64,000 nt of DNA from Ruminococcus flavefaciens MA2007 (GTDB taxonomy: Bacteria > Bacillota > Clostridia > Oscillospirales > Ruminococcaceae), in contig NZ_JHXF01000015.1 of the NCBI RefSeq assembly GCF_000621845.1, forward strand, positions 1 to 64,000. The letters are read 5' to 3'. Position numbers and translations under genes: made by a program. This document shows positions 9,134 through 17,647 of this stretch, piece by piece; the stretch's first letter is position 1; each line of letters opens with the position of its first letter. The notes beneath the pieces were generated by a model that saw only the letters and a list, made by a program, of their open reading frames with translations, was not told the DNA's origin and did no database searches.

Positions 9134-9144
9134 ATGGTCGGTTT
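9134..9144. promoter_or_regulatory. Inverted operator half-site
   Basis: ATGGTCGGTTT is the exact reverse complement of 9005-9015. It lies about 30 bp upstream of a plausible early promoter with an extended -10 (TGATATGAT, 9173-9181). Confidence 0.4.
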
Positions 9145-9222
9145 ATTATCTATGTTAATGCTGTTTTGAAAATGATATGATATATACACAGTCAAACGAC
9201 TGAGAAAAGAATAACTTGCCCT

Positions 9223-9322
9223 GAGTGTACATAGAGGGTGCAGGATATTTCATACAGCTGATATATATTTTCTATTGTCAGCTGTCACTGTGATAGCCTT
9301 TCTCTGTGTACGCTCTTTTTTT
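9223..9322 (+). ncRNA. Structured leader RNA / attenuator before the replication operon
   Basis: Outer 14-bp stem: GAGTGTACATAGAG (9223-9236) pairs with CTCTGTGTACGCTC (9302-9315), with two G-U pairs. Inner perfect stem: ACAGCTGA (9254-9261) with TCAGCTGT (9278-9285). Seven T follow directly (9316-9322). This is an intrinsic-terminator architecture in the early leader, about 80 bp before the first small gene. It could be an attenuator, an antitermination target or a free small RNA. I recognise no known riboswitch class. The rest of 8720-9402 holds no gene. Confidence 0.55.
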
Positions 9323-9402
9323 GCAGTGTTAGGCTTATCCTGTAATTACTCTTCGGACGAAAGGACATCGTTATTAATCACACTACAAATGGAGGAATTG
9401 AA

Positions 9403-9567
9403 ATGAACAAAAAACAGAGAAAGTACATGGCAGACGCGCTCATCTTTATAAGTGCAGTCGCGGATGAAATGGCAAAGCAATGCCTTATCGAGCAGGAAAA
9501 CTCTAAAATGCCGCCGATAAACATGACAAATATGAAGGAGGACTGCAAAGATGTCGACGCTGTATGA
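9403..9567 (+). CDS. 54-aa first gene of the replication operon
   Basis: A short frame beginning MNKKQRKYMADALIF, with GGAGGAATTGAA before the ATG. It overlaps the next gene by 17 bp, and the SD of that gene (GGAGG) lies inside it. Amphipathic and Lys/Met-rich. Small leading proteins of this kind are common before Gp157 in clostridial phages. No function is known to me. Confidence 0.6.
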   Translation: MNKKQRKYMADALIFISAVADEMAKQCLIEQENSKMPPINMTNMKEDCKDVDAV

Positions 9568-10015
9568 GATCGATTCTGCTATAAGCGGCTGTGTGGACGC
9601 TGATACTGGCGAAATAATCAACGAGGAAATGCTCAGTGCTCTGTTCATGGAGCGCAATGCCAAGCTCGAGAATGTGGCGCTGTGGGTGAAAAATCTTGAG
9701 TCGGATGCAGCTGCAATAAAAGCCGAGCGTGATGCACTTGACAAGCGCATGAAGATAGCCGAGAATAAGGCAGCTTCTCTAAGAAACTGGCTGTCAAATG
9801 CACTCTGTACCCAGTCGTTTGAAACTGCAAGGGTGCGTATCAGCTTCCGCAGATCGACTGCTACGGAGATAAATGCGGAACTTCTTCCAAAAAAGTGGAA
9901 CGTGAAAAAGGTTACCTATACTCCTGATAAGGCTGCAATTAAAGCTGCTTTGCTTGCAGGAGAGGTAATAAAAGGCGCACAGCTTGTTGAGCGTCAAAAT
10001 ATACAGATTAAGTGA
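9551..10015 (+). CDS. Siphovirus Gp157 family protein
   Basis: A 154-aa protein matching Gp157. It has an N-terminal MSTLYEIDSAISG, a central coiled coil (KNLESDAAAIKAERDALDKR) and a C-terminal block with ARVRISFRRS and LPKKW. Gp157 was named from a streptococcal phage and is linked to phage resistance when expressed in the host; in prophages it sits first in the recombination/replication operon, as here. It may help the downstream ATPase or DNA-binding protein. The start is supported by GGAGG 9-13 bp upstream. Confidence 0.85.
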   Translation: MSTLYEIDSAISGCVDADTGEIINEEMLSALFMERNAKLENVALWVKNLESDAAAIKAERDALDKRMKIAENKAASLRNWLSNALCTQSFETARVRISFRRSTATEINAELLPKKWNVKKVTYTPDKAAIKAALLAGEVIKGAQLVERQNIQIK

Positions 10016-10027
10016 GGAGGGAAATAT

Positions 10028-10912
10028 ATGGCATTCAAAAAAGCTCAGCGAAAAGCCGCAAAAATGCGAGTGGCGCTGGCAGGTCCAAGCGGTGCAGGAA
10101 AAACACTGTCCGCATTATATCTTGCTTACGGCGTTACAGGTGACTGGAGTAAAATTGCTCTTATAGATACGGAACATGGAAGAGCTCAGTTTTACGCTGA
10201 AAGGAGTGATCTCGAAACAGGCTCATTTCTGTATGACGAGCTGGCTCCACCATATTCTCCTGACAGGTATATTGACAAGGTCAAGGAGGCTACTGCTGCA
10301 GTAGGACCTGACGGAGTAGTAATCGTGGATAGCTTCAGTCATGCCTGGGATAATGAGGGCGGCGTCCTGGATCTGAAGACAGAACTAGAGCAGACACAGA
10401 ATAAAAACAGCTTTACAGTTTGGAATGAGGCAGGCAAAATACAGAACCACCTTGTGAATACGCTGCTGTCTGCAGACTGCCATATTATCGTAACTATGCG
10501 CTCAAAAATGGCATACGCTATGGAGCAGAATGAGCGTGGCAAAACAGTTCCTGTAAAAATAGGACTTGCCCCTGTACAGCGCGAAAATACGGAGTACGAG
10601 TTCGATATAGTTTTCAATATTGCCAGAAGCCATACAGCCTCAACCTCAAAGGATACAACGTTCCTCGATTCATGGACAGGTATAATAACTCCTGAACTTG
10701 GTAGGCAGCTCAAGGAATGGCTAAGTGGAGGTGTTGAACCTGACAGGTGCGCTGACTGCGGAGGTCTGATTGTATCAGCTCAGGGCAGATCTGCTGAACA
10801 GATAGCTGACGGTACAATGAAAAACTTTGGTAGAAAGCTATGCTGGAGCTGCATGGCTCAGGAAATAAAGAAACGCAAGGATGGAGAAAATGCTCAGGCC
10901 CTATCAGAATGA
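10028..10912 (+). CDS. Phage RecA-like AAA ATPase (AAA_24 type)
   Basis: A 294-aa ATPase with Walker A GPSGAGKT at residues 19-26, a Walker B-like VVIVDSFSH, and ADCHIIVTMRSKM further on. This is the usual layout of phage AAA_24 proteins, which act with single-strand DNA-binding proteins in recombination or replication. A C-terminal four-cysteine knuckle (CADCGG...CWSC) may bind zinc. The gene overlaps the helicase gene by 32 bp, and order (Gp157, ATPase, helicase, nuclease, DUF669) is standard for clostridial phage replication modules. Confidence 0.85.
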   Translation: MAFKKAQRKAAKMRVALAGPSGAGKTLSALYLAYGVTGDWSKIALIDTEHGRAQFYAERSDLETGSFLYDELAPPYSPDRYIDKVKEATAAVGPDGVVIVDSFSHAWDNEGGVLDLKTELEQTQNKNSFTVWNEAGKIQNHLVNTLLSADCHIIVTMRSKMAYAMEQNERGKTVPVKIGLAPVQRENTEYEFDIVFNIARSHTASTSKDTTFLDSWTGIITPELGRQLKEWLSGGVEPDRCADCGGLIVSAQGRSAEQIADGTMKNFGRKLCWSCMAQEIKKRKDGENAQALSE

Positions 10913-12218
10913 TATTATAAACCGTGTTCGTAAAGCGTTTCTTACCGGTTATAAGGCACCATGCGTGGTTCTCCCATGCGGGGGCGGCAAATCAATAATA
11001 GTGGCAGAAATCGCAAAACGTACAACTGCGAAGAATAACAATGTTCTGTTTCTGGTCCATCGTCGTGAACTGGTGGAGCAGATACAGCGGACCTTTAGCA
11101 GATGGGGCGTGGATATGAGTAAAACGGAGGTCATGATGGTACAGACAGCATCACGAAGAGTTTCAAAGCTTATAAAGCCATCCCTGATCATAACAGACGA
11201 GAACCATCATTCCAAGGCAGCAACATACCGTCGTATTTACGACGCTTTTCCCGATGTGTGCAGGCTTGGAGTGACAGCAACACCTGTTCGGCTTGACGGT
11301 AGTGGTCTTGGTGATGTCAACGATATTCTTATCGAAGGTGTATCAGCTAAGTGGCTTATCGCAAACCATTATCTCTCTCCCTACGATTATTATGCGCCTA
11401 CTATAGCAGATCTTACCGGAATAAGGATACTCCATGGCGAATACGAGACAAAATCAGCGGAAAAGGCACTTCTGAAAACAGCTGTTTTCGGAGATGCAAT
11501 ACGTCACTATATGCAGCTTGCAGGAGGCAGACAGGCTATCTGCTACTGTGTATCCGTGAACCACTCCAGAACTATGGCTGATGAATTCAGTGCCGCAGGT
11601 ATTACCGCAGCTCATATCGACGGAGGTACACCCAAAGCAGAAAGAGATAGAATAATAGCAGCCTTTAGAAGCGGAGATATAAAGATACTCTGTAACGTAG
11701 ACCTGATATCTGAGGGCTTCGACGTTCCTGACTGCAGCTGCGCTATACTGCTCCGACCGACGAAAAGTCTCACTTTGTACATTCAGCAGTCAATGCGGTG
11801 CATGAGGTATAAGCCGGGAAAAAGAGCTATAATTATTGATCATGTCGGTAATTATGCCCGCTTCGGAATGCCAGATGCAGACCGGAAATGGGATCTGAAT
11901 GCAAAAAAGGCAAAGCGCGGGCAGTCTGAAGCTGTATCTGATGTAAAGGTCAAGCAGTGTCCGCAGTGCTATTATACATTTGAGCCTCCATCATTCGGGA
12001 GATCTGTTTGTCCCGCCTGCGGATACCAGTTCTCAAAACATGAGCGCAGGATAGAACAAAAAGATAATGCCGAACTTCAGAAAATATCAGGCTTTATACT
12101 TGAATATGAGGACGCAGCTCAGTGCAGGAATATGCAGGAGCTTTCAGTATATGCCAAACGACACGGATATAAGCAGGGATGGGTCTACTATCAGGCAAAG
12201 AATAGAGGATGGTTATGA
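10881..12218 (+). CDS. SF2 DEAD/DEAH-type DNA helicase
   Basis: A 445-aa superfamily-2 helicase. Motif I is PCGGGKS (residues 32-38), motif Ia FLVHRRELVEQ, motif II DENH (106-109), motif III VTATPVR, and motif VI QQSMRCMRYKPGKR. Two CPxC pairs near the C-terminus (CPQC, CPAC) form a zinc ribbon. It probably unwinds DNA during phage replication. ATGs at 10881 and 10890 are both possible; the second has GGATGGAG upstream. It overlaps the following nuclease gene by 4 bp. Confidence 0.88.
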   Translation: MEKMLRPYQNDIINRVRKAFLTGYKAPCVVLPCGGGKSIIVAEIAKRTTAKNNNVLFLVHRRELVEQIQRTFSRWGVDMSKTEVMMVQTASRRVSKLIKPSLIITDENHHSKAATYRRIYDAFPDVCRLGVTATPVRLDGSGLGDVNDILIEGVSAKWLIANHYLSPYDYYAPTIADLTGIRILHGEYETKSAEKALLKTAVFGDAIRHYMQLAGGRQAICYCVSVNHSRTMADEFSAAGITAAHIDGGTPKAERDRIIAAFRSGDIKILCNVDLISEGFDVPDCSCAILLRPTKSLTLYIQQSMRCMRYKPGKRAIIIDHVGNYARFGMPDADRKWDLNAKKAKRGQSEAVSDVKVKQCPQCYYTFEPPSFGRSVCPACGYQFSKHERRIEQKDNAELQKISGFILEYEDAAQCRNMQELSVYAKRHGYKQGWVYYQAKNRGWL

Positions 12219-12532
12219 CAGAGGAACACAGAATACAGAATGAAATACGGCTTGCACTTGCGGATACCTGCGTGATGTTCAGAATTAACGTAGGCAAGGG
12301 CTATACTCCAGACGGCAGATACTTCGATACGGGAGTTCCCAAAGGTTTCTCAGATCTTTTCGGAGTACGCAAAGTCGATGGCAGAGCCGTGTTCATCGAG
12401 GTAAAAACTACACAAGGCAGACCAACGGACCAACAGAATAACTTCCTCGAGACCATGCGTAAAAACGGTGCAATCGCTGGCGTTTGCAGAAGTCCCGAGG
12501 AAGCAGTACAACTTGTAACAGGAGGACAATAA
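12215..12532 (+). CDS. VRR-NUC domain nuclease
   Basis: A 105-aa single-domain protein of the VRR-NUC (PD-(D/E)XK-like) family. The conserved pattern is E-x3-Q near the N-terminus (EEHRIQNEIR), then GFSDLFG and AVFIEVKTTQGR, which supply the D and E-x-K metal-binding residues, and DQQNNFLETM. Such proteins probably resolve branched DNA during phage replication. The ATG at 12215 is preferred over 12209 because AGAGG lies 6 bp upstream. Confidence 0.88.
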   Translation: MTEEHRIQNEIRLALADTCVMFRINVGKGYTPDGRYFDTGVPKGFSDLFGVRKVDGRAVFIEVKTTQGRPTDQQNNFLETMRKNGAIAGVCRSPEEAVQLVTGGQ

Positions 12533-12536
12533 TAAT

Positions 12537-13106
12537 ATGGGATTTTCAACGGATTATTCCGAGGTTAACAGCTTCGATCTCATTCCCAAAGGGGAGTATG
12601 AAGTTATCATAAAAACCATCGAGGAAAGAACTACTCAGAACGGCGCAACAGGATTGAATCTGACACTGGTAATTCGTAATGACGTTGAGCATAAGTATCA
12701 GAACCGTTTACTGTTCTATACTCTGTGGAAGCGCCGTGAGCCGTCACCGGCTGATATGCAGGTACAGGGATACAGCTTCAAACAGGTCATGTCTCTGGCA
12801 AAGGCGGCGGCACTACCAAGCGGTAAAAGTTACGAAAATGTGCAGGCGCTCTGTGATGAGCTGATTGGTCATGCAATGCGTGTGACCGTAGGGCATGACG
12901 AGTATAACGGACAGATGCGTGAAATAGTGAAATTCATGAATGAATCCAAATTTCCGGAGTGCAGGCACGTTTACAAGGATAAGCCCACCGTGACTGTAGA
13001 TACCGTGGCGCAGAAACCTGCAGAGGCTTTTGCAGGAACACCTGTGGATATGGGGAATCTTAGCGACTTTGAAGAAATACTCAGTGACGGCGATGTACCA
13101 TTCTAA
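12537..13106 (+). CDS. DUF669 family protein, probable single-strand DNA-binding protein
   Basis: A 189-aa protein with the DUF669 signature (FDLIPKGEYEVIIKTIEERT, NLTLVIRND, LFYTLWKR). It ends in an acidic tip, SDGDVPF, resembling the DDxxPF end of bacterial SSB proteins that recruits partners. DUF669 proteins replace or assist SSB in many siphophages. Its place between the nuclease and primase-helicase fits. A disordered Ala/Thr/Pro-rich stretch links the body to the tip. Confidence 0.82.
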   Translation: MGFSTDYSEVNSFDLIPKGEYEVIIKTIEERTTQNGATGLNLTLVIRNDVEHKYQNRLLFYTLWKRREPSPADMQVQGYSFKQVMSLAKAAALPSGKSYENVQALCDELIGHAMRVTVGHDEYNGQMREIVKFMNESKFPECRHVYKDKPTVTVDTVAQKPAEAFAGTPVDMGNLSDFEEILSDGDVPF

Positions 13107-13115
13107 ATAATATAT

Positions 13116-13152
13116 GCCCGTGGGACAGATAACACTGTCCCACATTACGGGC
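13116..13152 (+). promoter_or_regulatory. Hairpin just upstream of a ribosome site
   Basis: GTGGGACAG (13120-13128) pairs with CTGTCCCAC (13135-13143), and outer GCCCGT pairs with ACGGGC (13147-13152). The next gene's SD (GAAAGGAG) follows immediately. It may modulate translation or transcript stability; there is no T tract. Confidence 0.35.
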
Positions 13153-13166
13153 GAAAGGAGTAAAAA

Positions 13167-13598
13167 ATGAACTACAGAAACAGCGAAGGCTATGCAAGCC
13201 CAACAGAATATGAAGCACTCAGCCGTATCCAGCGTGAGGAACGAGCTGATAAAATAAAGAGAAAATACCGTCCATTCGTGTATATCTGTTCTCCGTTTTC
13301 TTTGGGAGATAGGGAGGAGAATATACGTAATGCCAAGCAATACTGCAAATTTGCAGTGGAGAATCATGCTATACCCTTTGCTCCGCATCTGCTTTTTCCG
13401 CTTTTTCTTAATGACGACATACCAGCCGAGCGTGAGCTGGCACTGTTTATGAACCGTATTATCCTTGCTAAATGCGACGAGATATGGATATTCGGTAATA
13501 TATTCTCAAAGGGAATGCAGCGTGAAATAAAGCTAGCAAGGCGTAAAAAACTAAATATACGATATTTCCCAGAAATTGAGTTTAATAACTACATGTAA
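13167..13598 (+). CDS. DUF4406/nucleoside-deoxyribosyltransferase-like protein
   Basis: A 143-aa protein with a Rossmann-like pattern of the deoxyribosyltransferase/DUF4406 group: VYICSPFSLGDREENIRNA, PFAPHLLFPLFLND, ERELALFMNRIILAKCDEIW and GMQREIKLA. Relatives in phages may act on nucleotides or nucleotide-derived signals. Catalytic residues cannot be assigned with confidence. AAAGGAG lies 6 bp before the ATG. Single-gene spacing within the replication operon. Confidence 0.7.
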   Translation: MNYRNSEGYASPTEYEALSRIQREERADKIKRKYRPFVYICSPFSLGDREENIRNAKQYCKFAVENHAIPFAPHLLFPLFLNDDIPAERELALFMNRIILAKCDEIWIFGNIFSKGMQREIKLARRKKLNIRYFPEIEFNNYM

Positions 13599-13609
13599 GG
13601 AGAAACAAT

Positions 13610-15886
13610 ATGTACGAATACATACCAAACGAAATGAAATCAGTTCCTAACTGGGTATGCTGGAAGGCTGTTCCTAATGCAGCTTCCCATTCGGGTATCA
13701 AAAAAATCCCTGTAAATCCTAGAACAGGCGGACAGGCTATGTCAAACAATCCGCAGACCTGGTCCGACTATGATACTGCAGTACGTGAATCTGCTAAATA
13801 CAACGGCATCGGCTTCATGTTTACGGACAGTGGTTTCTTTGGAGTAGATATTGATGACTGTCATGATGCCATTCAGGACTATACCTACGACGGAGCAGAA
13901 AACATAATATCCGAATTTATTAATGGCCTTCAGTCATATGCCGAGACTTCTCAGTCAGGTAACGGAATACATATTATCTGCAAAGGAAGTCTGCCTGAAG
14001 GCGGCAGACGAAAAGGAAAGATAGAGATGTATGATAAAGGCAGATTCTTTATTATGACAGGCGATATCTGTTCTGAATTCGCTGAAATAACTGACTGTAC
14101 TGAAAGAATAAAGCCGCTCCATAGCAAATATATAGGCGGCAGCAAGCCTAGTACTATGCCTGATCAGCTTCCGTTGACTCCAACAAACCTGACTGAGCAG
14201 GAGATAATAAGCAAAGCTATGACCTCACAAGGAAGTGAACGCTTTGCAGCCCTGTACAGTGGTGATATATCCGGCTTCCCATCGCAGTCTGAAGCAGACA
14301 TGGCATTCTGCGGCATGCTTGCATTCTGGTGCGGTGGAGATACAAAGCTTATGGACAGCATATACCGGAAATCCGGTCTCATGCGTGATAAATGGGATAG
14401 GAAGCAGAGTGGCAGTACATACGGAATGATCACCCTTACGAGAGCAGCTGCCAGCTGTAAAAGCTTCTATAATCCGCAGCACAGATCTGACTATAATATA
14501 TCCATAGGCGATTCACCGGCTCAGAAGTCTCAGCCGCTGCCAAAAATGTATTCTCTTGATGATACAGGAAACGCTCAACGTATGCAGGAACTCAGCGGTA
14601 ATATACTCCGCTACTGCTATGTTGATAAACGCTGGCTATATTATGAAAACGGAAAATGGCAGTATGATGTCCGTGGTATGGTGTATGTGTACGCTGACCT
14701 TGTACTTGATCAGATGAAACGTGAGCTGCAGACGTGGGCTTCCCATGAAAACGGAAAGTTCCTGCAGGATTATCAGAAGCATATGAAGCGTACCCGTTCA
14801 AATGCTGCTAAAAGAGCTATGATAAAGGAATTTGAGCATATCGTCGCTATTAGTCCTGCAGAGCTTGACACCCATAAGACCCTTGTAAATTCCCAGAGCG
14901 GTGTACTTAATCTGGATGACTGTTCTATCGCGCCACATAATAACAAATTCTATATGACTCGTATGCTGGGAACCTCAATGCCTCTGCATCCGAAACGTCC
15001 TGTTTTATGGCTGCGCTTCCTTGATGATATATTCAGCGGTGACAAGGAGCTTATCCGCTATGTGCAGAAAGCTCTTGGCTATTCATTAAGCGGGCTTACC
15101 TCAGAGCAGTGTGTATTCTTTCTTTATGGAACAGGCAGAAACGGAAAATCCACCTTCCTTGAAGTTGTCAGAGCTATCCTGGGAGAATATGCGACAAATA
15201 TACAGCCTGAAAGTATTATGATGAAATCAACAACAACTAACGCAAATTCGGATATAGCCAGGTTAAAAGGCGCTCGCCTTGTAACTTCAGTTGAGCCAAA
15301 TGAGGGTATGAGACTTAATGAAGGTCTCCTCAAGCAGCTTACAGGTGACGACGTTGTAACTGCGCGAAAGCTGTACGGCGACGAGTTTGAGTACCGTCCC
15401 GAGTTCAAGCTGTGGATGGCTACGAACCATAAGCCAACTATCCGTGGAACTGACATCGGTATATGGCGCAGAATACATATTATTCCATTTACGGTTACTA
15501 TACCTGAAGAAAAGGTTGATAAGAACCTTGGTGAAAAGCTTACCGAGGAACTGCCTGATATTCTCGCATGGATGCTGGAGGGCTATCGCCTGTGGCGGCA
15601 CGAAGGTCTGAACAAGCCGAAGGTAGTTCTTGATGCCGTTAAGGAGTACCGCAATGAAATGGACGTTATCTCGGCGTTTCTGGACTCCGATTACGTTGCA
15701 GAGGGCGGCGAGGTCAAGGCTTCGGCGCTGTATGCGGTCTACTGTCAGTGGGCAGCCGAGTGCAATGAGTATAAGATGTCGAGCCGAAAGTTTGGTGTTG
15801 AGCTAGTAAAACGGTACAATAAAGTCCATAGAAAAAATGGCTGGACTTATATCGGCATTTCACTCTCTGGATTATCTATAGGGTGA
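13610..15886 (+). CDS. Primase-helicase (primpol-like N-terminus, D5/SF3 helicase C-terminus)
   Basis: A 758-aa replication protein. The N-terminal 170 residues (MYEYIPNEMKSVPNWVCWKA, GFFGVDIDDCHD, SGNGIHIICKG, GRFFIMTG) fit an archaeo-eukaryotic primase/primpol-type domain with Asp metal ligands in VDIDD. A central region precedes a D5_N-type domain. The SF3 helicase has Walker A GTGRNGKS near residues 507-514 and sensor-like LWMATNHKP. Such proteins start and drive phage or P4-type replication. The C-terminus ends abruptly at YIGISLSGLSIG, slightly shorter than usual. Confidence 0.88.
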   Translation: MYEYIPNEMKSVPNWVCWKAVPNAASHSGIKKIPVNPRTGGQAMSNNPQTWSDYDTAVRESAKYNGIGFMFTDSGFFGVDIDDCHDAIQDYTYDGAENIISEFINGLQSYAETSQSGNGIHIICKGSLPEGGRRKGKIEMYDKGRFFIMTGDICSEFAEITDCTERIKPLHSKYIGGSKPSTMPDQLPLTPTNLTEQEIISKAMTSQGSERFAALYSGDISGFPSQSEADMAFCGMLAFWCGGDTKLMDSIYRKSGLMRDKWDRKQSGSTYGMITLTRAAASCKSFYNPQHRSDYNISIGDSPAQKSQPLPKMYSLDDTGNAQRMQELSGNILRYCYVDKRWLYYENGKWQYDVRGMVYVYADLVLDQMKRELQTWASHENGKFLQDYQKHMKRTRSNAAKRAMIKEFEHIVAISPAELDTHKTLVNSQSGVLNLDDCSIAPHNNKFYMTRMLGTSMPLHPKRPVLWLRFLDDIFSGDKELIRYVQKALGYSLSGLTSEQCVFFLYGTGRNGKSTFLEVVRAILGEYATNIQPESIMMKSTTTNANSDIARLKGARLVTSVEPNEGMRLNEGLLKQLTGDDVVTARKLYGDEFEYRPEFKLWMATNHKPTIRGTDIGIWRRIHIIPFTVTIPEEKVDKNLGEKLTEELPDILAWMLEGYRLWRHEGLNKPKVVLDAVKEYRNEMDVISAFLDSDYVAEGGEVKASALYAVYCQWAAECNEYKMSSRKFGVELVKRYNKVHRKNGWTYIGISLSGLSIG

Positions 15887-15996
15887 CGGAAGTGACCCAT
15901 AATCATCATTTTCTTACTTCTCTTTAAGAAAACCAAATATATTAGACTTATATGGAATTTCATAATTATAGGTCACTTAGGTCACCAGGAGGTATT

Positions 15997-16413
15997 ATGA
16001 AAACACAAATAAACTTCAATGACAGCGATACCAGAAAACGCCTTGAACGTCAAGCTTACGACGGTACTATCGACGTTGCGGACTTCCCTCCTGCGGAGTA
16101 TATGTACTTCTCGGAGCTTCGCAAGATATACTATGATTTCAAGTTCAATGAGCTTTCAAAAGAGGACGCAGAAAACCGCAAAAGAAAGCTTCTCAGGCGC
16201 TATAATGAAGCCGTTGCAGAGTACGAGAACTTCCGCAGAGTTTACAGGGAATATCAGGACAATCTCCGCAGAGCAGGCACTCTCATTGCGCAGATAAACA
16301 AGTCCGAGAGCACCGAGAAAATCGCAGAGCTCGCCTGCACAGTCATCGGTCTTATGCTGGGCGACGACTCCTTTGCACCGCGAATAAAAACGAAACTGGA
16401 GGCACTTCCATGA
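15997..16413 (+). CDS. Uncharacterised phage protein, 138 aa
   Basis: The frame extends upstream to 15952, but GGAGGT at 15987-15992 supports the ATG at 15997. The protein is charged and mostly helical (RKRKLLRRYNEAVAEYENFRRV, probable coiled coil), with a less charged C-terminus. The stop overlaps the next start as ATGA. No family is recognised; the position right before a DUF1492-like regulator is common in clostridial prophages. In the gap before it, AAGTGACC (15890-15897) recurs inverted at 15971-15978, a possible operator. Confidence 0.6.
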   Translation: MKTQINFNDSDTRKRLERQAYDGTIDVADFPPAEYMYFSELRKIYYDFKFNELSKEDAENRKRKLLRRYNEAVAEYENFRRVYREYQDNLRRAGTLIAQINKSESTEKIAELACTVIGLMLGDDSFAPRIKTKLEALP

Positions 16414-16826
16414 CACCCCGAGAATACATGAACCGAGCAAATATACTGCTCCGCCGCATTAAACGCAAACGCCGTGAAGCCGAAGAAATACGCATTGCAG
16501 AGGCTTCTCCCTCGTCGCCTGTCCTCAGCGATATGCCGAAAACTGCAAGCCATGATAAAGACGGAATGTCCCGAAGAATATGCCGTGCCATTGACCTCGA
16601 CCATGAAGCAGACCTTGCCTTTGATGAGCTGGAGGAGCTGAAACGCTCCTTCCTCAGCTCCCTTGAAGCTCTCGACAATCCCGATGAGCGCGACCTGCTC
16701 TACAAGCGCTATATTGAGTTCAAGTGCTGGCGGAAAGTTGCTGACGAAATAGGCTACAGCGAATCTCATACAAAGCGGCTCCACGCAATTGCGGTCAGAA
16801 AGATGATACTCCATGATACGCCATAA
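16410..16826 (+). CDS. DUF1492/ArpU-like phage transcriptional regulator
   Basis: A 138-aa protein: basic N-terminal helix (RANILLRRIKRKRREAEEIR), a spacer, then LLYKRYIEFKCWRKVADEIG and SESHTKRLHAIAVRKM. The second half resembles a sigma-region-4 helix-turn-helix as found in DUF1492 and ArpU-like regulators. These stand at the end of the early operon in Firmicutes phages and switch on packaging and structural genes. Translationally coupled to the preceding gene. Confidence 0.75.
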   Translation: MTPREYMNRANILLRRIKRKRREAEEIRIAEASPSSPVLSDMPKTASHDKDGMSRRICRAIDLDHEADLAFDELEELKRSFLSSLEALDNPDERDLLYKRYIEFKCWRKVADEIGYSESHTKRLHAIAVRKMILHDTP

Positions 16827-16880
16827 TACTTGATGATACGCCTGCTTTGTGATATACTTTAAAATACAGGAACTATGATA

Positions 16881-16910
16881 TTGACTTTCGTATCTGGGAT
16901 ATGATATAAT
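16881..16910 (+). promoter_or_regulatory. Promoter of the 82-aa cargo gene
   Basis: TTGACT (16881-16886), an 18-bp spacer and TATAAT (16905-16910) with an upstream TG. The leader contains AAATCGGAATT at 16924-16934, the same motif found in the leaders of cassettes at 37.4 and 41.8 kb. Confidence 0.7.
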
Positions 16911-16950
16911 TTACTTGATATTCAAATCGGAATTCATAGGAGTTTAGATT

Positions 16951-17199
16951 ATGAAAAGAAGGAAAAGAGAACTCTTACCCAAAACTGAACCGCTAAAGCA
17001 TGATCCTATTGAAGATACAGAATACTTTAAATCTATTATTGAAGAAGTTGACAAAGAAGCTGAATCTTTAGTTGATCCTGAAATAAGGTTCGGAAGATTT
17101 TCATTCATTGAAAGAGAGAAAAAAAGAATATTAAAGGAAAAATATAATATAGATTGGAAAACAACAGAAGAAATGAATCCTAATTGGGATTTCATATAG
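16951..17199 (+). CDS. 82-aa cargo protein with own promoter and terminator
   Basis: A charged small protein beginning MKRRKRELLPKTEPLKHDP, with AGGAG upstream. No family is recognised. It is AT-rich compared with neighbouring phage genes. It forms a self-contained unit: consensus promoter, leader motif AAATCGGAATT, gene, AAATTCTTAT (17220-17229) and a terminator. The flanks match those of three other cargo cassettes, which marks it as an insertion between the early regulator and the packaging genes. Confidence 0.65.
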   Translation: MKRRKRELLPKTEPLKHDPIEDTEYFKSIIEEVDKEAESLVDPEIRFGRFSFIEREKKRILKEKYNIDWKTTEEMNPNWDFI

Positions 17200-17250
17200 T
17201 GGTTGCAGTGTCACGCTGCAAATTCTTATCAGTAACTGAATAAAAATATA

Positions 17251-17275
17251 AGCAGTCTTCGTGACTGCTTTTTTT
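17251..17275 (+). terminator. Rho-independent terminator of the 82-aa cassette
   Basis: AGCAGTC (17251-17257), a TTCG-type loop and GACTGCT (17263-17269), then a T tract to 17275. The preceding GTAACTGAATA matches the sequence before the 37.27 and 37.84 kb terminators. Confidence 0.85.
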
Positions 17276-17296
17276 AATTCCTATGGAGGTTAGAAC

Positions 17297-17647
17297 ATGC
17301 CTCGAAAAGCTATGAAGCCCTGCCGACACTCCGGCTGCCCGAGACTTACTGAGGGGATCTACTGCGCAGAACATCTCCCCCTTCACCCTGACAGACCCTC
17401 TGCTTCAAAGCGAGGCTACGGCAGTAAATGGCAGCGATTAAGCAGGTCTTATCTCCGCAAGCACCCGCTCTGCGTCAAGTGCCTTGCAGAAGGTCGTTTC
17501 GTAACCGCTACCGTCGTCGACCATGTCATTCCCCACCGCGGCGACCACTCACTTATGTGGAGCGAATCCAACTGGCAGGCATTATGTAAGTCATGTCACG
17601 ACAAGAAAACCGGAACTGAGGACAGCAGACCGGAATACACATACTAA
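17297..17647 (+). CDS. HNH endonuclease of the packaging module
   Basis: A 116-aa HNH protein. Four cysteines (HPLCVKCL, CKSCHDKK) hold the structural zinc; the catalytic region is VVDHVIPHRGD with NWQALCKSCHDKKT. Small HNH proteins next to P27-type terminases are needed for cos-site cutting and head morphogenesis in HK97-like phages. Order HNH, small terminase, large terminase is standard, except that about 7.4 kb now separates the two terminase genes. The ATG at 17297 follows a GGAGG. Confidence 0.88.
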   Translation: MPRKAMKPCRHSGCPRLTEGIYCAEHLPLHPDRPSASKRGYGSKWQRLSRSYLRKHPLCVKCLAEGRFVTATVVDHVIPHRGDHSLMWSESNWQALCKSCHDKKTGTEDSRPEYTY

